64,000 nucleotides of DNA, from positions 58,904,870 to 58,968,869 of the forward strand of contig CM049307.1 of the NCBI GenBank assembly GCA_026874595.1. Reading direction: 5' to 3'. Below are positions 40,301 through 49,100 of this stretch, one piece after another. The notes beneath the pieces were generated by a model. The model was not told the origin of the DNA and searched no databases. It saw only the letters and a list, made by a program, of their open reading frames with translations. The position numbers were made by a program, and so were the translations under genes. Source of the DNA: Sipunculus nudus (Eukaryota > Annelida > Sipuncula > Golfingiida > Sipunculidae). Numbering within the stretch: position 1 is the first letter of the stretch; every line of letters begins with the position of its first letter.

Positions 40301-42169
40301 TTCCGCTTGAGTATATATTGCGTGCACTTGAGCTTTCCCGACGCTAAACTGCTGAGCCATTTGGTGCTGACTGCGTGTGGTGTTGCCGCCTTGATTAACG
40401 CTACTTTATCCTTCAAGGAGAGCTCTTTCAGAGGCATGGTTGCCTAACAGCAAGCAATTTAAATGCAAACTTAACCAGTAGAGAAATAAACTGACAACGA
40501 TCTATCAGAAAAGGCAAATTAATGTGAGGGATTTTCCCCCGATGCAAGCTTTATTTATACATTTTACTGACTGCTCAATACTCAGTGTCAGTAAGGTATG
40601 AACACATTTTGGATTAACTAGGTCTTTAATTTTACCAATTAGGATCGAACAATATGTGATGAGTTGAAATATTAAGCCTGCAACCCCACACTTAGGGTAG
40701 CTGTAATAAAGGTGATCACTGAGGGGCAATTAGCATCTGACCCCAGGTCAGACCGGCTCGTTAAGTAATCAGGCCGGTGGTTACCCTCTTTGATCTATAA
40801 CCTACACCTCAACGAGTCTCAGCGAAGACACCGAGTCGGGATGATATGGGGGACCAGATTAACACTCGGGTTAAGAAACCTTGTTACCCACTTTGATCTT
40901 TCGTTAAGGCGCCTGTGACAAGACGCAGCCATTGACTCGTGACAAATGTTGTTTCAGTACTTCTCGGCGGTGGTCGCATTAGCGGGGTCGCATTAGCGCT
41001 GGGGCCAGGAAATCTGGTCGTTATTCTGAATTCAGGGGTGGTCGTAATTTTGAGTCATTTTTAAACATAAATAAACTAAAAAAAATTCGGGACCAAGCAA
41101 AATGGTCGTAATTGTGGGGTGGTCGCAATTGTGGGGTGGTCGCAAGGCGGGGTTCCACTGTAGATTATAGAGCTGTTGTTGAAGGATGATAGATGGCAAG
41201 CTTTGTGTTTGACCAGGTATGACTTACAATCTGTTTGTCCACTGTGGTTCTGTGTTTGACTAGATTATAGAGCTGGTGTTGAAGGATGATAGATGGCAAG
41301 CGGCTGTTGAATTTGTCCTTTGGAAACAATCCCTTTAGGTACAAAAGAGCTGCTTTGGTATCAGAAGGAACACCATTTGTAGAATTTCCTAGAAAATGAG
41401 AAACAAGAAAGCTGTACAAATCTACAATGGAAACAATCCCTCGATGTATATATAATTGAAAATTGGACAGGACTCACTAATGAAGTGCTACACAGTGCAT
41501 AAGATATATCCGATGAAATCACTCTGCATTTTTTAAAAATTAGTATTAAATATTAAAAAAAACAAGCTTAAAATGTATGGAAATTTATAAAACAATGCCA
41601 AAATGTACAACTTTTCATAAAATGTTACTTTTTGTTAAGCTTTTAGATGAGTTCCTGGGGAAAAGTATTTAGACCTGAATAAAATATTTAAAACAATAAA
41701 AAAAAACAATTACCTTTCCTGATAAAAAGCATAGTTTACAGCAATGTATTAAATATGAATATATTGCAAACAGGTATGTTCATTAAAAAAAGTATAACTG
41801 AATGTGACAACATTTGTTAGAACTTTGTATGAATCTGATTTATATTTAAAGTCAGACTTGTTTCATGTTCATCAATAGATGTTTGTTATAAGATTATAAC
41901 AATTTATCAGTAGCAGTGTATCAAGCCTAAATCGTGTGTTATTTGTAATTCTATGGGTCTTTTACTTTTTTGTGATTATCATTTCTTTCACTGTTAATGA
42001 AAATATGGACCTTGAGCCTGCAAATAAACCATTATTGTTATTTTTATGTACCATGTTCATCATCTTTATCCCACTCCGTGCTTGGTCCGTCTTCCCGGTT
42101 GGCTGCTGTACATACACGCTTCTTGGCCCTGTATGCTTCTGGCAGGAATGCCCTTTTACGACTCATCAT
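31391..42169 (-). CDS. STK19: STK19 (winged-helix repair factor), 7 coding exons
   Basis: Minus-strand coding exons, in order: 42169-42052, 41388-41228, 38625-38484, 36989-36893, 33804-33648, 31938-31850, 31433-31391 (TGA). Borders are AG/GT, phases fit, and the sum is 807 bases = 268 residues; human STK19 is 254. The N-terminus MMSRKRAFLPEAYRAKKR parallels human MSWKRHHLIPETFGVKRR and is a likely nuclear localisation and DNA-contacting stretch. Later matches are RGEIKVFKLG, VVLPQCNDISLS, CGVLAVRDVASWWLSVPSAG, GRTALLKIIRKCKYKEILLN, FYIHDIIGADLVNC and TTSGKLLRLQE, spanning the winged-helix domains. No kinase motifs (glycine loop, HRD, DFG) are present, consistent with the current view that STK19 is a DNA-binding transcription-coupled-repair factor and not a kinase. 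An acceptor at 42180 (CCCACACAG) ten bases before the first ATG implies an upstream noncoding exon. Confidence 0.93.
32632..33096. mobile_element. Palindrome-rich MITE in STK19 intron (tentative)
   Basis: ACTGCCAAAAA-type sequence at the left and TTTTTGGCAGTG at the right (about 33088-33098) form short terminal inverted repeats. The interior is full of short inverted copies of TTTCTTG/CAAGAAA (for example CTTGGCAAGAAAATTTTTC, TTTTCTTAAGACAACTTGTC). No coding potential. Confidence 0.5.
33938..34115. mobile_element. Small TIR element (MITE) with TA target duplication
   Basis: Begins CAGTAAAATCCTGCC and ends GCAACATTTCACTG, flanked by TA on both sides (33936-33937, 34116-34117). Internal ACTACCACC and ACCACCACTTTGGC blocks resemble the longer pogo-like copy at 39941-41160. 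Confidence 0.65.
34138..36497 (-). mobile_element. 5'-truncated non-LTR retrotransposon (LINE, jockey/CR1-like RT), inactive
   Basis: Minus-strand reverse transcriptase in an STK19 intron. Motifs in order: SGKSPGPDGLQVDIIK (fingers), SNYRGISLLNVTGKIFT, GGYRKGYSTIDQAYVL, IDFAKAFDCVQHNLFW, TRQGCMLSPLLFSLFINEY, TLLFADDM (catalytic F/YADD), then a thumb and a C-terminal Cys/His stretch (ICKYCLHHGYNIVEDEAHF, QECILYNDL) typical of this kind of ORF2. The endonuclease is missing: recognisable sequence starts about 36497. Breaks: a one-base frameshift near 36010-36023, an in-frame TGA at 35893-35895 and another at 34651-34653. The 3' end reads GGCCTGAGGCC, TGAATAAACTCTGTTCTGTT on the minus strand, ending in TCTGT repeats at about 34138. 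Clade beyond jockey/CR1-like is not determined. Confidence 0.88.
36535..36775 (-). mobile_element. tRNA-derived SINE (tentative)
   Basis: On the minus strand TAGACAGTTGAGG (A-box-like, about 36755-36767) is followed about 35 bases later by GGTTTGATCCC (B-box-like, 36710-36720). A body with GGTTTTCTCCAGGTGTCC resembles the conserved central domain of many invertebrate SINEs. The tail near 36545-36560 reads TTTATAAATAAAGCGC. It lies next to the truncated 5' end of the LINE. Confidence 0.5.
37218..38120. mobile_element. TIR DNA element with TA target duplication in STK19 intron
   Basis: Left end CAGTGAAACTCCTACTTGCG and right end (inverse) CAGTGAAACTCCCCTAAGC, flanked by TA at 37216-37217 and 38121-38122. 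Subterminal repeats of CGGACAACTCA and related sequences occur at both ends. The interior shows no intact transposase. Ends of this form are pogo/Tigger-like. Confidence 0.8.
39941..41160. mobile_element. Pogo/Tigger-like DNA transposon, internally deleted, TA target duplication
   Basis: Left end CAGTGGAACCCCACAATTAT and right end (inverse) CAGTGGAACCCCGCCTTGCG form terminal inverted repeats, with subterminal copies of GGTGGTCG at both ends. TA flanks it at 39939-39940 and 41161-41162. An uninterrupted version of the target (TTTGACTAGATTATAGAGCT) is present nearby at 41256-41275, confirming the insertion and the TA duplication. Length is 1220 bases, too short for a full transposase. Confidence 0.9.
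40246..40437 (-). pseudogene. Remnant of pogo-like transposase N-terminus
   Basis: The 63-residue frame inside the element starts MPLKELSLKDKVALIKAA, resembling the psq-type helix-turn-helix at the start of pogo/CENP-B-family transposases (consensus like K.LTL..KV.II.). It lacks the second DNA-binding helix cluster and the DDE catalytic domain. Assignment rests on this short stretch together with the host element's ends. Confidence 0.5.
41389..42051. other. STK19 intron, possible LINE tail near the donor
   Basis: AT-rich intron. At about 42009-42045 the plus strand reads GACCTTGAGCCTGCAAATAA then ACCATTATTGTTATT, which resembles a LINE 3' tail and ends only a few bases from the STK19 exon 42169-42052 donor (GTACAT on the minus strand). 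Confidence 0.4.
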
Positions 42170-42179
42170 GGCCTAGGGC

Positions 42180-42551
42180 CTGTGTGGGAGATGCATAAAT
42201 TTCTAGGAATTAATTTTTCATGGAAGTGGTACATAATATAACATCTCAAGACTCATTTTACGTTTTTTTATAGCCAAAGACAACGGTACCATTATGATAA
42301 TTAATACAGAATAATTAACATGAAATATAATTGTGTGTTTCATATAGATGTGTGTGTGTGTGTGTGAGACATGTGTGTGTAATATGTAGGTTTAACAGCT
42401 CTAAATGCACAACTAGAAATGGTGAGATGTTACAAACATTACATGCACAAGTACAAAACATGTACCTTATTTAAAAAAAAGACATAATTATGAACTTTTT
42501 TCTGGTACAATCTGAACATACTGTTAGGTGCCAACATTAATAATATTTAAA
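42180..42551. other. STK19 first intron, nothing recognised
   Basis: AT-rich, with a short (GT)n run at about 42350-42366. Confidence 0.5.
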
Positions 42552-43044
42552 ACAAGTGACCCATGGGTCATGACGCTCAGCTGACAAGCATGACCTGTAT
42601 TCAAAGCCTGATAGTATACCATGACCATACTTGGAAGATGGAAGGTTTGGGATGAAAAGTCTGACTTGAAATGCATCCACAACTTTTTTTCAAGAAGCTG
42701 GTCCTGTGACATTGACCTTTGACCCTAAGACCTAAATATCAAAAGGTTTGTTCCTCTATTGACATGTAAGGTTTGGAATGATTATTTTGGCTATAAGAAT
42801 TAATTCTGGGAGGTGAAAACACACCCTGTAACTCAGAGAATATAGGTCACAGTGACCTAATTTCAGATCTGCAAGGAGATCTTTTTAGAACCTCTAAGAC
42901 TGCATAGGGTTCATGTATCTAGCCCTTACAGTTACAATTTGTGCCCTGCTAACAGCGGGACGGCTGGCCGGACGGACAGACAGAAGGACGACAGACAAAG
43001 ACCCATCGCTATAGCACAGCATGACTAAAAGTCAGCTGAGCTAA
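42552..43044 (-). repeat. Complete short copy of the palindrome-ended repeat family
   Basis: Left end AAGTGACCCATGGGTCATGA then CGCTCAGCTGAC; right end AAAGTCAGCTGAGCTAAA. Both ends therefore carry GCTCAGCTGAC facing inward as an inverted repeat. Before the right end is a GGACGG/GACAGACAG run (the inverse of the GTCC run seen in plus-oriented copies) and ACAAAGACCCATCGCTATAG. About 490 bases, no ORF. Confidence 0.75.
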
Positions 43045-43799
43045 AAATCACTGAAACTGCACTGACAAACGGATTTCTAAGGTGGCTAACTGGCAGACAT
43101 AATGGATTTCTGACAAGTCTGACATTTGATATCACACATCCTCCAATAAGAGACCAAACTTGTAGCAAATTCTCCAAAGGATGTTACAGTAATGAATGTC
43201 CAAAACAATTCAAAAGGCATTTTCAGGCCCTCATATTAGATTTATAGATATGCAAATGTAAAAAGTGTAAGTCCAATATTTTTTATTATCACTCTGCTTT
43301 TCAATGGGATCAGCAGGGTAGGTAAACTGCAAAACCTGAAAGAAAAAAAAAATGCAGAAAGCATGACTAAAGGTCTTGTAATAAAAAAAGCCATCCTAAA
43401 TCCAGGTACACATCCACATATTATGAGAACAAACATTTGCTTTTATATCTGGTGATTTATATAAAAATATTCAGATATCTAGGAAACTAAGTTTATTGCT
43501 GATTCCATAAAATAAACTGCAAAATGTTCCCATCATCTTATAAATCAGTAGCTAAACCTTAATACTATACTCTCACAGTCTTAATGCCTGGCTGAAGCAT
43601 TCCTGCAACAGTGTTTTTGTTATGCAGTAACGAGGTATTTATCACTCAGCCTTATCACTTAACAGGCTCATACAAAAGAGAGTCATATGTCATCAGCATC
43701 ACTCACAATTACAGCCACACAGTGAGATGTACCATAACCAATGGTTATATGTACAAGAAAAATAGAGATGGTCTACAAAATAAGTTATTGTGAACATCC

Positions 43800-44880
43800 C
43801 TGACCTATGACCTTGGCCTTTTGCCCACATATCAACTGGATTCTTTCTAAATGATAGGTAACTACTAACCACTTACATCTGGCCGGGTGTAATTACTTGG
43901 CAACCAATGAGTGAATAACTTAGACCTGCAACCTTTAACCTCCTGACCAGCTGACCTCAAAATCAATTAGTTATTTCTTCATGCAAAAAGACCTATAAAT
44001 ATAAAGTTTGAATCACATTCAGTGGTGCATAGATGCGGCATATGTGAAAGACTGAAGGTTTGGGTTGAACAGTTTCACTTGAAATATGTTCACAAGCATT
44101 TAGAACAATATTGTGACCTTGACCTTTGACCTTTTGAACTCAACATCTATAAGCTTCTTCCCCTATTGGTAGGTAAGCCATATATGACAGAAGGAAAGTA
44201 TAGATTGAAAAGTTTGCCTGAAAATGACTCCACGCAAGAAGAGGGTGCTGTGAACTTGACCTTTGACCTCAAAATCAACAAGTCTTTTCCCTGTTGGCAG
44301 AGAAGCGATATCAGTGCTGAAAGGTTTGAAATGAAAGGTCTAGCTTGAAATGTGTCCACAACCTTTTCAAAGAAGTGGATCCTGTGACCCTGACCTTTGA
44401 CCTTGTGACCTCAACATCTATAGGATTCTTCTCCCACTTAGTAGATGAGCTATATGTGAGAGATCAAAGAATTGGGATGAAAGGTTTGGCTTAAAATGCA
44501 TCCACAGGCTTTTCAAAGAAGTTGGTTCTGTGACCTTGACCTTTGACCTTGTGACCTCAAAATAATTATGGTTCTTCCCCTGTTGGTAGGTGAGCAGTAT
44601 GTGAAAGGTGGAAGGTTTGGGATGAAAATTTTGGCTAAAAGAATTATTTCTAGGGGGTGCAAACACACCCCATAACTTCGAGAATATTGGTCACAGTGAC
44701 CTAATTTCAGGTTTGCAAGGAGATCTTTTTATAACCTCTAAGACTGCATAGGGTTCATGGCCCTAGCCCCTATGGTTACGATTTGTGCCCTGCTAACGGC
44801 CGGCCGGCCGGACAGACGGAAGGACGACGGACAAAGACCCATCACTATAGCCCAGTAGACTGAAAGTCAGCTGAGCTAAT
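43800..44880 (-). repeat. Related repeat with about four tandem units carrying TGACCTTTGACCT
   Basis: Units of roughly 130-145 bases start with TTGACCTTTGACCTT-like sequence near 44117, 44262, 44390 and 44535. Each includes GAAAGGTTTGGGATGAAA-like and ATCCACAAGCTTTTCAAAGAAG-like blocks. The right end (CACTATAGCCCAG, AAAGTCAGCTGAGCTAAT, with GGCCGGCCGGCCGGACAGAC before it) matches the 42552-43044 copy. The left boundary is not clear. Confidence 0.7.
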
Positions 44881-45502
44881 AATTGTACCAATATAATAAA
44901 ATCGGCACCATACATTTATTAAATGATGTGTGCAAAATATTATGCATTATTATTTAATTTATTTTTCTGGGACAGTTTGGAATTCATGAAAATTACTTCT
45001 TTGGGTTTAAACATCCGATATTTTTTTTTATATTTTAAAACCTGACTTTTTTATTTGAATCAAAACCAATTATTATCTGATGCTTGAATAAACAGAGAAT
45101 CATCCTAATAATGTGTAATACAGCTTTATTGGAAGCTGCTGTATATTGTGAATTCACTTCTATTTACAGATTAAGTAAATAAAAATTATTTATTTCAAGA
45201 TTATATAAAATTACAATTTATTTACAAATGACATAAAAAAAATCAAGAACTTTGAACATTTCATTTTTTGACCATTGCCATTAAATCATTCAATAGGAAC
45301 ATGAAAATCAATATAAGAAATATATAACCATACAAATAAGTTTATAAAGATATTTAAATTAAAAAACACACAAAGTGAGTTTTGTGCAATAAAACTGAAA
45401 GTATCATTAAAGATAAAAAAATTCCACATAATCCTGTAATAACAATTCATTAAGAATAAAACTTGAGTTAAACCAAATTCATCTTTCACCCGATTTGAAT
45501 TT
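44881..45502. other. STK19 first intron, nothing recognised
   Basis: Very AT-rich intron without recognisable exon or element ends. Confidence 0.45.
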
Positions 45503-45594
45503 TGTCATAACATGTGATGATTTGCATCATAATTAATGTCATCACATGTGATGAAACATTATTATTCACGGAGTGTCATTTTGTTATGACAGGG
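45503..45594. mobile_element. Tiny palindromic element near the STK19/DXO promoter (tentative)
   Basis: TGTCATAACA at 45503 and TGTTATGACA at about 45584 are inverted repeats. Between them CATAACATGTGATGA and CATCACATGTGATG form further palindromes containing an E-box-like CACATGTG. Confidence 0.45.
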
Positions 45595-45945
45595 CAAGAT
45601 TTACAAAACAGTTCATTAAAACTGCCAATTTTCTAAATATAAATCAATTTAATATTTTTTTTTAATTTAATTTTTGTCATTATATGAGAATATTCCACTT
45701 TTAATCAGTATTAAATGACAACAGGACGCCAGGCATCACTCAAAAAGAAACCACTCTGGGGGTCTGAAGCCACACTGCACACGAAAACCATGGCGGCCTC
45801 CTTGTCGAACCTGTCAACATGCCCTCACTCCAGCAGACGATAACTGTCAAATCCGTCAAATAACAGATCCAAGACCCACTTGAAATGAAAGCTAGAAATC
45901 ATTTTAGGACATAAATGGCCAAATGATGGTTTATTTTCCACATAC

Positions 45946-46100
45946 CTGGTTCCTTCAGTGTATTTTTCCAGTGACGTTCAGTAGGATTTTAGCCCAAACG
46001 AGCGTTCGCCTGCGTGCTATTTCATTGGATAAAAGTGGGTGAGTTCGGCAAAACCGGCCAGCGGACACGCATGTCTCTTAACATGTCGCTCCCGTTCGGA
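45946..46100 (-). other. STK19: Probable noncoding first exon of STK19
   Basis: On the minus strand the sequence ends in GAAGGAACCAG then GTATGTGG, a good splice donor, at 45946. Its in-frame ATGs close within a few codons, so it would be 5' UTR joined to the acceptor at 42180. The 5' limit given is approximate because no transcription start can be read. Confidence 0.5.
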
Positions 46101-46131
46101 CCAAAACTTAACTGAACCAAGACCTTAAAAT
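45947..46131. promoter_or_regulatory. Probable bidirectional STK19-DXO promoter region
   Basis: Interval between the proposed STK19 noncoding exon donor and the DXO start codon. It is richer in CpG than its surroundings (CAAACGAGCGTTCGCCTGCG, AAAACCGGCCAGCGGACACG). It contains an inverted CCAAT box (TTCATTGGAT near 46021) and no TATA box that I can place with confidence. Transcription starts of both genes must lie in or near this stretch. The exact limits are inferred. Confidence 0.55.
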
Positions 46132-49100
46132 ATGAAAAGGACAGCTTTAGATCCTGTTCTCACAGGTGAGATAAGAAAGAAAGCAAGAAATCATCACATT
46201 CCTGTCGAAGATCGTTTCGCAACAGGGCCTCTATCACGATTTACCGGTAATTTCCCCTATTATCGTCAGCCAGTTGAAGTCGGCTGCTTCTCACAAGATA
46301 AACACAGGGACTTCAAAAATGACAGCAGCCAGCTGCGACGTTACGTCAAGCCTGATGACTGTAATGATGTGCTGTTTGATCTGAGGGCGGGGTATGATTG
46401 CTTTCAGAGAAGGGACGAGTCCATAAAAGAGTACTTAGATGATTTACTCCGGTGGGTGTCATTGAACCGAGAGAAATTTCGGCCCAAAACAGACCCACCA
46501 TTGAAAGAAGAAGAATTCAGGTAAAAGGTCATGAGTTACAGGGGGAGGGGTAGTTTGGTTTAACAGGTCAGTTGCACTCCTCCAAATTACTTTTGATTGA
46601 AGGACATTTTACAAAAAAATTTTCAGAGAAAGTAAAACGGATTTAAAGACAATTAAAGAAATAAATATGAAGATAAAACTAAAAAAAAAGAAAATTATTA
46701 AAATATCAATTTTCATACTTACTATATTTTTTTATTGAAATGTGATGTTTTTTTCTTGAGAATTCATGGATAACTTATCACCACATAGAGTATAAAATCT
46801 TAATCCAGACCCTTAAGATAGGAACTGTTATATTCCAGATTGCTGGTTCATATTACATCAATTTATTTATTATTAATTTAATCAGTGTGGCTAAAATAAT
46901 ACTAAGCCAGCCTGAGGGAGTTGGACTGATTTACTGAAGTAGAAAATCAAAGCACAGTATTTTTTTTGGCCCTGAAATATTTAGTTATACAAATTAATAA
47001 GTTTAAATTATTATCAGTGGATGTTTTATTCATTTCTTATTATAGTTCATTTTCATTTTTGTTTAAAGATAAGTGTTCTGCTTTAAAAAAATCCTAATTT
47101 TTACTATCGGAGTCAAATGTCAGGATTCCTGATATATTTATATAATATTATAATATTTACTAAAAAATATTAGAGAAAGCATATATATTTTCTTGAAATG
47201 GGTATGGATGAGATTATTAATTTAACTCTTGTCATGCAGGAGTCTGTGCACAACCAATATTCTATTTGAAAGTTTGTGTTTAATAAACATTTCTTTAATC
47301 AGAATGCTTTGTGACAAATAGTAAAAATGTACATATTACAAAGAATTGTTCAGTATATCAGAAGCAGTAATTTCTGAGAACTTTGTCAGGTTCTGTCCTT
47401 TAGACCAAATAAAGAACATTAAATGTGCATTTTACCACTGTCTAATTACATTAATTGATGTAGTGTACAGAGATGCCTACTCATCATGGCTGAGCTGTGT
47501 GTACAGTACTCCACAACACTGTACACAGATACCATACAACCTGTATAGTGGTGCTGGCAGGTGCTGCAGAGGATAATTTTGGTGCCAGGTGAACTCTTGA
47601 CCAGCAGGTTACATACACTGGTCAGTGCCAGCCTAGTGCTGGTCATAGTAGGGGGGGGGGGATCTCTTATCAGTTGCAGGAGGTAGAGTGTGGTAATTAG
47701 TTAATGGTAGCCAGACCCTGTTTCACAGAGTCCTGTCAATCATCATGTCTATCATGATGATTGATTGGTTTATACAGTGATGAAGACTGTATAGACCCAT
47801 TTTGATACACCTAGATTTTTTTGCAAATACTGTGACCTTTCCAGCTCGTGGCCGAGCAGCTATAATATCTGTGTGTGATTATTAAAATTATTAAGTAACC
47901 TCATAATGGAAAATACTTGATTGTTGTAATAAAAAGATTGAGAAAAATCTCAAAAATGGGGAAAAGATTTGCTTTGTAAACTGATACATGTGGCATTACT
48001 TCCAAAGTAATTTTTTTTTGTATTTGTGCCTCATAGAAAATACCTTTAATATCCTCTCTCCCCTTCTATAGTCTTTAGTTTCATCAATTAAAGTCTAAAA
48101 CCGAATAGAATTATGCAAAATTAAGTGTTTCAAATATTGCTCTTTCACTTCTAAGGTTGAAAAAGTGTTTATCTGGATAACACTTACTCACCTTGTTTTA
48201 CTAAAATATTTAATGTTAAAATATAGCAGATTTATTCAATTAATTATGCTTTGTAATGACAAGAGCAAGTAATTAGTTGGTGATGACATCCTAATAAATT
48301 ACAAGAAAAAATTGTAACAGAAGACTTATTGCTCAGATGTATTCTCTAATATCATGAGATAATTTTGGACTTATTATTCCCTTCTGTGACTACCACACAG
48401 TTAATGGTTCATTGGTATTTGCTTATCATTTTACAGGTTACATACAGACTTTATCTCCTGGCGGGGGCTGCTGACACGTTTGTTGTGTACACCGTACGAG
48501 GGCAGGGATGGCTGGAAGATCGCTGCAACCAAACACAGGGGCACCATCTACCTGTGTGAATTTGATACAGAACAGAAAATCCAGCAGAAACAAACAGAAA
48601 CAGATATGCAGAAAGAGATGACATACTGGGGGTACAAGTTTGAGCAGTATACAACAGCTGGTGAGCTATATGAAACATTAATGGCAAGCTACAGTTATCA
48701 TGGCTTAAAAAGTATACAGATGGTCACCTCCTAAATATTTCTTTAAAACATTAAAGTACATGTGTTACAGGAAGATCACTAAACTTGATTGTATAAGTTT
48801 TATTCACACTTTCCTCTGAATTTGAATGCTACACATTCTTTTCAGATATAGCATATTCTTTCACAAACTTATATGGATATTTAGGCATTATTTAAATATT
48901 ATTTTATGCTTTGTGAAACATGCTTATAATTACACAGTTCTTTTGATAAGTTGTTGATGCATTCTGTATTTCGGAGTTTCACAGATGCAGTGCTAAAGCC
49001 TGTAAAAAACACTTGGTCTCCAGTGTAAATATTTTCTGTGTTCATTCTCATTCTCATGAAATTAGACACGTAGAGTAACTTGAGCATTATTTTTGGTTTG

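Larger units (their letters stand above)
39633..41227. repeat. Minisatellite derived from an STK19 exon end and its splice donor, split by a transposon
   Basis: On the plus strand a roughly 47-base unit, with blocks TATGACTTACGATCTG and TTTGTCCACTGTGGTTCTGT then GTTTGACTAGG, repeats about seven times at 39633-39938. It continues at 41163-41227 after the 39941-41160 insertion. The same sequence, read on the minus strand, is the last ~35 coding bases of STK19 exon 41388-41228 plus its GTAAGTC donor. The copy split by the insertion carries about 80 bases of the exon (including GATTATAGAGCTG and GGATGATAGATGGCAAGC). Most copies keep a GTAAGT donor; those near 39804 and 39896 have lost it. Confidence 0.88.

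Noticed and set aside
41936-42241. 101-codon hydrophobic plus-strand ORF
   Set aside because: It lies antisense to the STK19 first coding exon and has no family of its own.
43293-43600. Two short minus-strand candidates (43600-43577 and 43335-43293) as the STK19 N-terminus
   Set aside because: Phases fit, but the peptide has no similarity to known STK19. The exon 42169-42052 fits the phase and carries the conserved basic N-terminus.
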